Below are positions 57,079-63,952 of a stretch of 64,000 nt of DNA, piece after piece (the first letter of the stretch is position 1; every line of letters starts with the position of its first letter). The position numbers were made by a program, and so were the translations under genes. Source of the stretch: Prochlorococcus sp. AG-355-B23 (GTDB lineage: Bacteria > Cyanobacteriota > Cyanobacteriia > PCC-6307 > Cyanobiaceae). Under the pieces are notes generated by a model. It searched no databases. It saw only the letters and a list, made by a program, of their open reading frames with translations, and had not been told where the DNA came from. The DNA lies in the NCBI GenBank assembly GCA_003280935.1, contig QCDJ01000001.1, forward strand, positions 62,001-126,000. Direction: 5' to 3'.

Positions 57079-57102
57079 TTATTAATTGATATGTGGGGGA
57101 TT

Positions 57103-57339
57103 TTAATTGCCCCCATTGCAATACCTTACCGCCGCAGAATTGGTACCACCATCTTCAATAATTTCGGCAACACATTTATTGAAAAGCTTAGACTCTTTTT
57201 TTACTGAACAGAATCCAAAAGCGATTGCAACTAAAGCTATTGCAGAAACGAAACTAGAACCCAGTTGTATAAAACCATAGGCAAACATAATGTTTTTCTT
57301 TCCAGAACATTTTTTTGCATCCTTTTTTTCTTCTGTCAT
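57103..57339 (-). CDS. One-helix protein with C-x17-CNGG tail (78 aa), paralogue of 53055-53309
   Basis: The protein has a Lys-rich N-terminus with one Cys, a single helix (about 28-46, SAIALVAIAFGFCSV), and a tail NKCVAEI...RYCNGGN. It aligns over its whole helix and tail with the protein at 53055-53309, including exact 17-residue spacing between the tail cysteines. The Lys-Asp-Thr repeats of that gene are absent. The function is unknown. Confidence 0.7.
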   Translation of the reverse strand: MTEEKKDAKKCSGKKNIMFAYGFIQLGSSFVSAIALVAIAFGFCSVKKESKLFNKCVAEIIEDGGTNSAAVRYCNGGN

Positions 57340-57660
57340 TTTGGATAATTAACTTAGCCAAATTTATTTGATTAAGTTTTGGTTTGAGGAATATTTGCAT
57401 AGAGAAAACCGAATTAAACAATTTTTAATCAGCTAAAACAAAAATTAAAAATTTCAAGTTTAGATTGATTTTTCTTCACTTTAATTTTCAATTTGATACA
57501 TCATGAAGAAAAAACTTTTAAATTTTTTATTAACATGAGCTTCTCGTATAGATAATTAATCTTTTTATTAAAAGTAATGATCCCACAGTTATAACAAGAC
57601 GTTATGTTACTTTTTAAACTATATTTTATTTTTTTTGATGAAGTATTAATACTTAAAAAT

Positions 57661-57811
57661 TTTTCCAGAAAAGCTTGTTTTGATAATGCTCCCGAAGAGT
57701 TATCCACTTTTTAAGCGTTTTTCAACAGGGTTTTCCACAATATGTTGATTAAATTTGAATTTCTATGTGCAAAATAAAATATTATCTTCTTTTTAGAAAA
57801 AAATATCCACA
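57661..57811. other. Cluster of DnaA-box-like motifs in a 533-base gene-poor gap
   Basis: The gap 57340-57872 has no gene I trust. It holds TTATCCACT (57700-57708), TTTTCCACA (57731-57739) and ATATCCACA (57803-57811), all in the same orientation, plus TTTTCCAGA (57661-57669). TTTTCCACA is the usual cyanobacterial DnaA box and TTATCCACA the enterobacterial one. No dnaA or dnaN gene is nearby, so I do not call it oriC. Confidence 0.45.
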
Positions 57812-57872
57812 ATTTTTTTTTGGGATCAATATGATTTCAATTGTCTTTTAAATAACTTTAAGAACAAATCTT

Positions 57873-57998
57873 ATGAATCTAAACGAGACAAAAAAGGATT
57901 TAAATCCCGAAATCAAAAAAGAGTTGGAAAAATCTAAGCTCAAAGTTCTTACTAATGAAAATGATTTTTTAGTAAAAAATCTCAAAAAGGCTGGATGA
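57873..57998 (+). CDS. Short charged ORF (41 aa)
   Basis: A 41-residue frame MNLNETKKDLNPEIKKELEK... is fully charged and helical. It could be a small coiled-coil peptide. Low complexity and short length make it uncertain. Confidence 0.4.
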   Translation: MNLNETKKDLNPEIKKELEKSKLKVLTNENDFLVKNLKKAG

Positions 57999-58179
57999 TT
58001 TATTAGAGCTAAAAAATATTTTTTAAACAACAAAATTTTCAAAAATTCCTTTCAAGAGCGAAATAACGAATTCTTGAATTATCACCAATTATTTAATTTG
58101 CCAAATATAAAATTTATATTAAAAATACGAATTAATACTCTCTATAACAAACAAATAACACAAATCCTAGTTATATTAC

Positions 58180-58202
58180 TCTGATCTCCGTAAGAGATCA
58201 GA
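58180..58202 (+). other. Tight 9-bp hairpin upstream of zinc-finger gene
   Basis: TCTGATCTC and GAGATCAGA flank a five-base CGTAA loop exactly. A TATATT -10-like box precedes it at about 58172, so it may be the 5' end of the mRNA that starts before 58285. The rest of the 286-base gap shows nothing else. Confidence 0.5.
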
Positions 58203-58284
58203 TTAGAAATATAAACGGGAAATTCAAAGTTTTTAATTTATAAAAATCAGTTTTCCTGTATCTCCATCATAATTTCAATAAAAG

Positions 58285-58536
58285 ATGAATATTCAAGAAC
58301 TTAAAGTCAACTACAAAAAGCTATTAAACAAAGCTGCCAACGCAAACGGCCGTAAAGAAACTGTTTCTTACTTAAATCGTGCAGCTAAAATTAAATCAAA
58401 AATCTATTCAAACACTAAAGTAAATTGCTTTAGATGTAATGGCGCAGGTTTTCTAAGAATTTCACTAGATGAGACCAAAACATGTCTATCTTGCTACGGG
58501 AAGGGTTTTTTAATTAAAGAAATTCAGCAGGTTTAA
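58285..58536 (+). CDS. Small DnaJ-type zinc-finger protein (83 aa)
   Basis: The N-terminal half is helical and basic. The C-terminal half has two Cys-x-x-Cys-x-Gly-x-Gly modules, CFRCNGAGFL (about 50) and CLSCYGKGFL (about 69), as in the DnaJ cysteine-rich domain, so it should bind one zinc. There is no J-domain. Such mini proteins in phototrophs may act in redox or protein assembly; that is inference. Confidence 0.75.
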   Translation: MNIQELKVNYKKLLNKAANANGRKETVSYLNRAAKIKSKIYSNTKVNCFRCNGAGFLRISLDETKTCLSCYGKGFLIKEIQQV

Positions 58537-58551
58537 AAAATTTGATTGTTC

Positions 58552-58707
58552 ATGAAAGATCTCATTCAAGCTCACAAAAAATTAATTAAAACAGTTAAAG
58601 AACAAATGGGATTTTCTGATTATGGGATGTATTGGTTAGCTTTCCTGGAAGGGGGTCTAACTATATGGCTGCTGGATAGAATATTTTTCCACTGGTTAAA
58701 GTTTTAA
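58552..58707 (+). CDS. Small membrane-associated protein (51 aa)
   Basis: The 51-residue frame MKDLIQAHKKLIKTVKEQMG... has a basic helix, then an aromatic hydrophobic stretch (YWLAFLEGGLTIWLLDRIFF) that could lie in or on the membrane. It follows the zinc-finger gene by 15 bases. I do not recognise it. Confidence 0.55.
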   Translation: MKDLIQAHKKLIKTVKEQMGFSDYGMYWLAFLEGGLTIWLLDRIFFHWLKF

Positions 58708-58797
58708 TTTTTATTTAGGTCAAAAAATTTCTGCAAGTATTAAATAAATTAATTTATCGAAACCATTTGAAAAGTTGTAGGATGGTAAAAAACCAAT

Positions 58798-59025
58798 ATG
58801 CAATTACTCGGATTAATTCTTCTTCTAGCTAGTAGCTGGTATTTGTGGAAATTAACATCAAACTTTCTTGATGAACCAACAAAAAAAGAACTGACTAATA
58901 GTTTAAATAACCTCAAAAATAAATTGTCTGAAGGAAAACAAAATTTCTCTAAAGCAAAAATAAGCGAAGCCTGGGAAAAATACAAAGAAGAAGGTGGTGC
59001 CTTAACTAATAAAGAAAAAAGCTAG
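58798..59025 (+). CDS. One-helix protein, first of a microprotein string (75 aa)
   Basis: The N-terminal helix (about 2-18, QLLGLILLLASSWYLW) is followed by a long charged amphipathic helix (about 25-65). The stop overlaps the next start by one base (TAGTG), beginning a string of four coupled small membrane genes to 59471. I do not recognise a family. Confidence 0.62.
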   Translation: MQLLGLILLLASSWYLWKLTSNFLDEPTKKELTNSLNNLKNKLSEGKQNFSKAKISEAWEKYKEEGGALTNKEKS

Positions 59026-59279
59026 TGGACTTTTTTATTATTACGAGTTTTACTAAAGATATTTCTAAAATTGATCTAATTGGTATTTTGTTTGGTCATT
59101 TAATTTTTGGTATTGCTTTGACACAGCTTTTAGATTGGACGTGGTTAAAGAACCTTATGAGTGAAGAAGATAAAACAAGGATGCTAAAAAGTTATACATG
59201 GAAAGACTTATTAGTAGATGGAGCAATTGTTACGGTAGTTCTAGGAATAATCTTTTTGATAATTAGCATTTTTCTATAA
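59025..59279 (+). CDS. Two-helix membrane protein in microprotein string (84 aa)
   Basis: Starting at GTG 59025, the protein has two helices (about 19-36, 68-84) separated by a charged loop (LKNLMSEEDKTRMLKSYTWK). The helices and loop look like a small assembly factor. The next frame starts at the final stop (TAAATG). I do not recognise it. Confidence 0.6.
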   Translation: MDFFIITSFTKDISKIDLIGILFGHLIFGIALTQLLDWTWLKNLMSEEDKTRMLKSYTWKDLLVDGAIVTVVLGIIFLIISIFL

Positions 59280-59369
59280 ATGAATGTAACTTACATCCTT
59301 TTAGTTTTTTTAATGATCTCAATTGTGATTTTCTCTCAAATAATCAATTCCTCCGATAAATCAAAATAA
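59280..59369 (+). CDS. One-helix microprotein in string (29 aa)
   Basis: The 29-residue frame MNVTYILLVFLMISIVIFSQ... begins right after the preceding TAA and ends IINSSDKSK. It is one helix with a polar tail, like the smallest photosystem subunits. No named subunit matches. Confidence 0.5.
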   Translation: MNVTYILLVFLMISIVIFSQIINSSDKSK

Positions 59370-59471
59370 ATGACAGAAGTAACTAGCCACTCCTCAACTG
59401 GGTGGTACTTAATCGCTTTGGTAAGCACTTTATCTTTTTTAGCTTTAATTTACTTCGGCCAAAAAAGGTAG
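59370..59471 (+). CDS. One-helix microprotein in string (33 aa)
   Basis: The 33-residue frame MTEVTSHSSTGWYLIALVST... begins on the base after the previous stop and ends IYFGQKR. It has one helix with a basic cytoplasmic end. It is the last of four contiguous small membrane genes. I do not recognise it. Confidence 0.55.
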   Translation: MTEVTSHSSTGWYLIALVSTLSFLALIYFGQKR

Positions 59472-59504
59472 CATACACTTTCAAAGTTTATTTAAATTCA
59501 TAAA

Positions 59505-59539
59505 AAAAGCTCCGCAACTAGTTTAGATGCAGAGCTTTT
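59505..59539 (-). terminator. Terminator for the minus-strand mini-gene
   Basis: On the minus strand AAAAGCTCTGCA pairs with TGCGGAGCTTTT (one mismatch) around ATCTAAACTAGT and is followed by a T-run. The plus strand has only TTTTA, so the minus direction is favoured, though it could also end the plus-strand microprotein operon. Confidence 0.7.
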
Positions 59540-59557
59540 AATTATTAAATGATTGAT

Positions 59558-59680
59558 TTATATAAATCTATTGATGATGAAACCTTTTTTCTTAATGAAA
59601 GAAAAAGAGACCGATGAATGTGATGAAGATACTAAATTCACGGTCCCTTTGATAACCGCATTTTTCGGTAGATACGACAA
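59558..59680 (-). CDS. Mini-ORF with perfect Shine-Dalgarno (40 aa, TTG start) or structured small RNA
   Basis: AAAGGAGGTGATTC (59695-59682) is complementary over 14 bases to the usual 16S rRNA 3' end. It lies seven bases from TTG 59680, which opens a 40-residue frame SYLPKNAVIKGTVNLVSSS... ending in FIINRFI. Inside the frame a 12-bp hairpin with one bulge (59607-59619 with 59636-59647) forms on the minus-strand RNA, including one G-U pair. A terminator follows 19 bases after the stop. It may be a leader peptide, a small protein or a regulatory RNA. Confidence 0.5.
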   Translation of the reverse strand: MSYLPKNAVIKGTVNLVSSSHSSVSFSFIKKKGFIINRFI

Positions 59681-59812
59681 TGAATCACCTCCTTTACTAA
59701 TGTTTTTTTTAAGATAACTAAAAGAATTTAACAAGGAAAGAATTTCTTTAAAAATTTAAAAGTTTTTTAACAAATCTAGGATATAAATCTCTTAAAAATA
59801 AAAATATCTATA

Positions 59813-60478
59813 TTACCAAGGCAAAACTTCTCCGTTGGCATGCCAAAACGTACCCGAGTTATCTTTATTTAAAGAATCAATACGTTTTAAAAGGCCATTT
59901 GCTGATTCTTCAGGACTAATACCATTTCTTATAAAGCCAGTCATTCTTGTACTCACTAACCCAGGATGCAAAATAGCTACATAAATATCTTCTCTTGATA
60001 AATCTATGGAAAGTGATTTTGCTGCCATAGACAAGGCTACCTTAGACATCCTGTAACCATAAGAACTTCCTGATGTATTATCTTCAATAGATCCCATTCT
60101 ACTTGTAATAAAAGCAACTTTAGAAGATCTTTTTAAAAGATGTTTAAGTAATTGAGTCATAAATATTGGGCTCAATGCATTGACTTCAAATTGACGCAAA
60201 ATACTTTTCTTATCAAAGTTTTCGAAGGAATTAAATTCATAAATTCCTGCATTATGAATTAAGCAATCTAAATTAACTCCAGATAATTTTTTACACAAAT
60301 TATTTATGGACTCATCAGAAGAAATTTCGACATTCTCTTCAACTCTCACTCCTAGATCTCTAAGTTCTTTTGAAGCTTTCCTACAAGTTGCAATTACATT
60401 ATCTCCCCTCTTATGAATTTGTCTACATAATTCTAATCCAATACCCCTATTTGATCCTGTAATTAAATAAGTCGGCAT
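59813..60478 (-). CDS. Short-chain dehydrogenase/reductase (SDR)
   Basis: The 221-residue Rossmann oxidoreductase has GSNRGIGLEL (cofactor-binding, about 8-17), HNAGIYEF and the catalytic YRMSK (about 142-146, with the Ser in ITSRMGS ahead of it). The N-terminal Arg (TCRKASKE) after the second strand favours NADPH. The substrate cannot be read. It stands alone. Confidence 0.87.
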   Translation of the reverse strand: MPTYLITGSNRGIGLELCRQIHKRGDNVIATCRKASKELRDLGVRVEENVEISSDESINNLCKKLSGVNLDCLIHNAGIYEFNSFENFDKKSILRQFEVNALSPIFMTQLLKHLLKRSSKVAFITSRMGSIEDNTSGSSYGYRMSKVALSMAAKSLSIDLSREDIYVAILHPGLVSTRMTGFIRNGISPEESANGLLKRIDSLNKDNSGTFWHANGEVLPW

Positions 60479-60649
60479 CTTAAATAAAAAAATAAAAAAT
60501 TAATCTAAATCTATATATAAAAAAATCAAACTAGAAAAAGAAAAAATTTATAAAATTCCTTATAAGATTTATTAAGGTTATAATGACTTGTAATATACAA
60601 AAGAATTTATAAAGAAAGCAAAGATATTTTTATCATCAAAATTTAATGT

Positions 60650-60856
60650 ATGGAAATTTTCAATCAAGAATTTATACAAGAGATTATTAGGTTAACGTGG
60701 AGAAATCCTCCTTTCATGGCTCTAGCTATTGCATTAGTCTGGCTTATCCCACAATTATTTATCAGAAAAATAATGACAAAAAAATATGAACAAAGAAAAA
60801 TAGAAATTCAGAAAAATAAAATTCAGAAGCTTTACCCAAGCAATACTCCTAAATAG
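60650..60856 (+). CDS. One-helix membrane protein (68 aa)
   Basis: The 68-residue frame has one helix (about 20-38, PPFMALAIALVWLIPQLF), then a basic helical tail (RKIMTKKYEQRKIEIQ). This layout fits a membrane-anchored cytoplasmic helix. I do not recognise a family. Confidence 0.6.
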   Translation: MEIFNQEFIQEIIRLTWRNPPFMALAIALVWLIPQLFIRKIMTKKYEQRKIEIQKNKIQKLYPSNTPK

Positions 60857-60916
60857 GATTTTTATTTCTAAGGTGATCTCATGAATCAAAAGAATACTTT
60901 TGCATCTAAGTAAAAT

Positions 60917-61108
60917 ATGACCTACAAAATAATTAGAATTGATGGGAAAGATGACGAATTAACCGCTCAAAGTTTTGATAAGTATTCAGATGCGTATGAT
61001 TTGTTAGAGGAACTTTATGGAGATTTATGTTGTTCAGATGCTGATTATGGAGACATAACCTATTACGATATTGTGGAAAATAATTTAAAAAATATTAATG
61101 GAGAATAA
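60917..61108 (+). CDS. Small acidic hypothetical protein (63 aa)
   Basis: The 63-residue frame MTYKIIRIDGKDDELTAQSF... is acidic, with an initial strand followed by helix and CCSDADYGDITYYDIVE. It overlaps the next gene by 11 bases, indicating coupling. I do not recognise a family. Confidence 0.65.
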   Translation: MTYKIIRIDGKDDELTAQSFDKYSDAYDLLEELYGDLCCSDADYGDITYYDIVENNLKNINGE

Positions 61109-61307
61109 AAAATGGGTCCCCTCCCAAGAAGAAAATTTAGGGGTAATAACAAGCGTGTATGAATTCATTAAAGAAGAACTTTCAGAACTTCAAAAAGAAA
61201 CTGGATGTCCCGATTCATTTATTTATGATTTTATTGGCAAAATTCAGAATGAATGGCATCCTGAATCTTGCCACTCCATAGTTAGAAATAAAAAAAGGAA
61301 AAATTAG
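61098..61307 (+). CDS. Small hypothetical protein (69 aa), coupled
   Basis: The 69-residue frame MENKKWVPSQEENLGVITSV... is soluble, with two cysteines (ETGCPDS, ESCHSIV) and a basic end. Its ATG lies inside the end of the upstream gene. I do not recognise a family. Confidence 0.62.
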   Translation: MENKKWVPSQEENLGVITSVYEFIKEELSELQKETGCPDSFIYDFIGKIQNEWHPESCHSIVRNKKRKN

Positions 61308-61374
61308 AAAATATTAAATCTTCAACTCAAATTTGTAAAACCTTAATATTATTAGAATTTATAATTAATAAAGC

Positions 61375-61461
61375 ATGATTATTAGAATACTAGGTGTCGT
61401 ACTTATCCTTGGTACGATTGCTTATTATGGTTTAGTTTTGACTGGGCAAAGCAACCTTTAG
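61375..61461 (+). CDS. One-helix microprotein (28 aa)
   Basis: The 28-residue frame MIIRILGVVLILGTIAYYGL... has one helix and the ending VLTGQSNL. The size and shape match photosystem small subunits, but it does not match the psb/psa/pet subunits I can recall. It lies 25 bases before the next gene. Confidence 0.55.
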   Translation: MIIRILGVVLILGTIAYYGLVLTGQSNL

Positions 61462-61486
61462 TTTTTTTCAACTTTTAAAATTTCTC

Positions 61487-61699
61487 ATGAAATGGCCTCC
61501 TACTCTTTGTTGGACAGCACCAAAAACTATTAATGGTAATAGGCATTTTCAAGTTAAAGCTTATGGTGGAAAAAGTGAAGATAGATGGGTTGATATTTTT
61601 CCTACCAAAAATAAAAAAGATATTAAAAGGATCCTTTGGACAAAACTAAAATCAGAATGGACTTCTGGATGGTTAAGCCTCCCAAAAGATAAAGATTAA
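61487..61699 (+). CDS. Trp-rich small protein, TIGR02450/DUF2389-like (70 aa)
   Basis: The 70-residue protein has the spaced Trp pattern of the small 'tryptophan-rich' family: LCWTAPKTINGNRHFQVKAY (about residues 7-26) and ILWTKLKSEWTSGWLSL near the end. In that family the core is W-T-A-x-x-P-x(4)-H-F. Function is unknown. The similarity is by eye. Confidence 0.65.
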   Translation: MKWPPTLCWTAPKTINGNRHFQVKAYGGKSEDRWVDIFPTKNKKDIKRILWTKLKSEWTSGWLSLPKDKD

Positions 61700-61785
61700 T
61701 TTGTCTATGTAAATAAATATTATTAACCAGAAAACTGTAAAAAATAATACCTAATACAAGAAAAATAACTTCTACAATTTTTTAA

Positions 61786-61971
61786 ATGATATTTAATATG
61801 AAGCCAGAACCGAAGAAAAAACTCCCTAATAAAAAAGCTATAAGTTCTGCAAAATTTGAGGCTAAAGAACAATTCACAAAATCTGCATTAGAAAATTTAA
61901 AAACAGAAAATGAAAGGCTAGTAAATTCACTAAAAAAATCTGGGGAAATTAAACAATCAAAAAGAAAATAG
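61786..61971 (+). CDS. Small basic protein (61 aa)
   Basis: The frame starts MIFNMKPEPKKKLPNKKAIS; the fifth residue is also Met (61798) and may be the true start. It is Lys-rich and helical after residue 22. I do not recognise a family. Nucleic-acid binding would be a guess from charge. Confidence 0.45.
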   Translation: MIFNMKPEPKKKLPNKKAISSAKFEAKEQFTKSALENLKTENERLVNSLKKSGEIKQSKRK

Positions 61972-62022
61972 ACTTACAGTATTAAAAATTTTTTATTAAT
62001 ATATTATTTTATAGATTGAGAA

Positions 62023-62142
62023 ATGATTGATAAAATCACTCTAGCAAATTCTCATTTACCTCAACTTATTGGGTTCGTACTCATGTCAATTGGTTATACT
62101 TTAGGCAATAAATTTTACCTTCCTGAAATCAAACAAAAGTAA
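62023..62142 (+). CDS. Small one-helix protein (39 aa)
   Basis: The 39-residue frame MIDKITLANSHLPQLIGFVL... has one moderate helix (about 12-28) and a polar end (NKFYLPEIKQK). I do not recognise a family. The downstream 344 bases to the hli gene hold only inverted repeats. Confidence 0.5.
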   Translation: MIDKITLANSHLPQLIGFVLMSIGYTLGNKFYLPEIKQK

Positions 62143-62290
62143 TAATTTCTATTTATTAAACATATTTTTAATAAATAATATTAAATGTATATTCCCAGTA
62201 AAAATTTAATACATTATCTGATTTGGCGAAACAAATTTTAAAGCCTTCTGCAATTCAATTAAGAGAAGTAATAGGATACTACTAACACAT

Positions 62291-62375
62291 AAATGTAACA
62301 CTTTAGTCTTTAAAAGTGTTAAATCCAAAGAAAAAGTAAGAATTCATACTATTTTTTTTTTAATATGTTACATTT
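62291..62375. other. Nested inverted repeats in the gap before hli
   Basis: In the 344-base gap 62143-62486, AACACTTT (62297-62304) and AAAGTGTT (62313-62320) make a hairpin. AAATGTAACA (62291-62300) is the exact complement of TGTTACATTT (62366-62375), an alternative longer pairing that shares bases with the hairpin. No T-run follows either. Confidence 0.4.
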
Positions 62376-62486
62376 ATTAATAATTCAACTTCCACTGCCA
62401 ATAAGGCAGAAATAAGGAAAATGTTTGATGAATGCAAATGTCATTTACTCTTTGGCTTACTAATTGTTCACAAATGAAATATAAAA

Positions 62487-62741
62487 ATGGATGCTCTTAC
62501 TAGTTTTATAGTTGTAATCATCGCAATTACTATTCAATTCTCTTTATATGCCATCAAAAGATTGCAGGAACCGTTAGAGCCAAATTATTTGGAAGATAAT
62601 AATTCTAAAAAAATAAAAAACTACATGGGTAAATTTTGGAAAAACGCCGAAATAACAAATGGAAGATTAGCTATGATTGGTTTTTTAGCTTTAATACTTA
62701 ACTATGGTTTTTTTGGATGGATAATACCTGGTTTTATTTAA
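62487..62741 (+). CDS. hli: High-light-inducible protein (Hli/CAB-ELIP type)
   Basis: The 84-residue protein ends with the chlorophyll-binding helix motif AEITNGRLAMIGFLALILNYGFF (the Glu-Ile-x-Asn-Gly-Arg-x-Ala-Met-Ile-Gly signature). It also has an extra N-terminal hydrophobic helix (about 7-24). Hli proteins bind chlorophyll and carotenoid and protect photosystem assembly under stress. Prochlorococcus carries many copies, often in islands, and the small-gene neighbourhood fits. Confidence 0.9.
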   Translation: MDALTSFIVVIIAITIQFSLYAIKRLQEPLEPNYLEDNNSKKIKNYMGKFWKNAEITNGRLAMIGFLALILNYGFFGWIIPGFI

Positions 62742-62836
62742 ATATAAATAGATTAAAGTCTTAAAGAAAATAAATCTCTCGTTCAAAACAAACTCTCCTT
62801 TTAAAAAAAAAATTTTTATTATAAGTAAAAAAGCAA

Positions 62837-63034
62837 TTGAGTAATTCTGATTTTGATAAAAATGGATTAGACAGCTATGGAATACATTGGCTTCAATATG
62901 CTGCTTTTGCTGTCTCTGGTTTTGCAATATTTACAACTTGGGCATTTTTTTATGATGAGAGATTCCACAACTTTGTAATGAATATTTTTAGGGTTATTAA
63001 CTGCAGCGGGTTCAACTGTAATGGAGCATTTTAA
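62837..63034 (+). CDS. One-helix protein with cysteine tail (65 aa)
   Basis: From TTG 62837 the frame gives a polar start (SNSDFDKNGLDSYGIHW), one helix (about 18-38, AFAVSGFAIFTTWAFFY) and a tail NCSGFNCNG with two cysteines four residues apart. I do not recognise a family. It lies between the hli gene and a small soluble gene on the same strand. Confidence 0.55.
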   Translation: MSNSDFDKNGLDSYGIHWLQYAAFAVSGFAIFTTWAFFYDERFHNFVMNIFRVINCSGFNCNGAF

Positions 63035-63040
63035 AATTCT

Positions 63041-63223
63041 ATGGCTAATCCAGATCAAAAAACAATATTAATTGATAATGCTTATGAGGAAATAAAAAAT
63101 ATTTGTATTAATCTTCAAAAAGATACTGATGCTTCTAATTTGGAAGTTAAAAGTTTACTAAAACTAATTATGAATGAATGGTCAGAAAAGGAGGAGCAAA
63201 AAACTGGTTTTGGATTCAGGTAA
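63041..63223 (+). CDS. Small acidic helical protein (60 aa)
   Basis: The 60-residue frame MANPDQKTILIDNAYEEIKN... is soluble and all-helical, ending EEQKTGFGFR. It begins six bases after the preceding gene. I do not recognise a family. Confidence 0.55.
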   Translation: MANPDQKTILIDNAYEEIKNICINLQKDTDASNLEVKSLLKLIMNEWSEKEEQKTGFGFR

Positions 63224-63331
63224 ATTTTATTACTTTCTACAAGTGTCTTTGACATCAAATCATTTTAATATGAATAGATTTTTTATTTTGAAAATTTAAT
63301 ATTTTTAATTTCACATTTTTTAAAAGAAATT

Positions 63332-63366
63332 AAAAAGGAATGAATTTCAAAAAGAAGATTCATTCC
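63332..63366 (-). terminator. Terminator for the minus-strand 13-aa ORF
   Basis: GGAATGAA and TTCATTCC pair perfectly around 14 bases, followed on the minus strand by TTTTT (63336-63332). It lies 26 bases after the short ORF stop. Confidence 0.75.
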
Positions 63367-63392
63367 AGATTTAGCATTAGTTTTATCTAGAT

Positions 63393-63434
63393 TTAAATTT
63401 TATAATCTAACTCCTGTGGTGGACTGTCAATCAT
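63393..63434 (-). CDS. 13-aa leader-like ORF with strong Shine-Dalgarno
   Basis: AGGAGG (63446-63441) lies six bases before ATG 63434, which opens MIDSPPQELDYKI and stop. An in-frame ATG at 63452 would give 19 residues but places the SD inside the frame. Strong initiation plus a following terminator suggests a real, very short transcript, in an otherwise gene-free 293-base gap. Confidence 0.45.
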   Translation of the reverse strand: MIDSPPQELDYKI

Positions 63435-63516
63435 TAGATCCCTCCTATTCATCAAGTTAAACTTAAGTCTTACTTATAAAGAAAGTAAATCAGTAAAAAT
63501 GCTGATTTATTATTTT

Positions 63517-63618
63517 CTAAAATGTTTGAATTAAAGTTGCCAATTCTGGTGCATCTAATAAAAGTGCAAAAAATGTAAGCACAACTAATAGAAATATAGA
63601 AAAGTAAAATTGAATCAT
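63517..63618 (-). CDS. One-helix microprotein (33 aa)
   Basis: The 33-residue frame MIQFYFSIFLLVVLTFFALL... has one helix followed by DAPELATLIQTF. It has the look of a small photosynthetic-membrane subunit but matches none I know. Confidence 0.55.
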   Translation of the reverse strand: MIQFYFSIFLLVVLTFFALLLDAPELATLIQTF

Positions 63619-63694
63619 AATTTTCAAATTACTTAAAAAGATTTTTTTAAGTTGTATAAAATAATGCTTTGTTTACATAATTAAATATCTGTAC

Positions 63695-63952
63695 CTAGAA
63701 AAGGTTAATTGGATAATAATTAAAATCTTTCAGGAGAAATATAGTCATATTTTTTTGCCAATATTCACAACCTTTAAGTAAATAATCACCCTGTGGTGTA
63801 CGTTTTTCGTATCTTGGACATACCAAGACAGTAGCAAAAGTTTCTGTAGTGCTGTAGCGAAAGTGATTGCAAGTAATACAAATCTTTGTACGTTTTCGTT
63901 TTAGAATAGATTCTCTTAGATATTCCCATTTTGAAGGATTTACCTTGAACAT
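63695..63952 (-). CDS. Small cysteine-rich protein, possible zinc ribbon (85 aa)
   Basis: The 85-residue protein has Cys-x-x-Cys-Asn-His (KICITCNHFRYS, about 24-31) and further cysteines at VLVCPRYEK (about 45) and LLKGCEYW (about 62). The pattern C-x2-C-x15-C-x16-C could bind zinc or an Fe-S cluster. The N-terminus is basic. I do not recognise a family. Confidence 0.6.
   Translation of the reverse strand: MFKVNPSKWEYLRESILKRKRTKICITCNHFRYSTTETFATVLVCPRYEKRTPQGDYLLKGCEYWQKNMTIFLLKDFNYYPINLF

Noticed and set aside
57501..57707. 68-codon minus-strand frame with GTG start
   Set aside because: Start lies on a DnaA-box-like motif, no ribosome site, low-complexity Lys/Ile/Asn composition. The CYNCGI motif alone is too little.
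57340..57872. Replication origin
   Set aside because: DnaA-box-like motifs exist but dnaA/dnaN are absent and only three good boxes were seen.
61375..61461. Known photosystem/b6f small subunit (PsbJ, PsbX, PetM, PetL or PsaM)
   Set aside because: Compared from memory, the sequence lacks the conserved residues of each; left as unknown microprotein.
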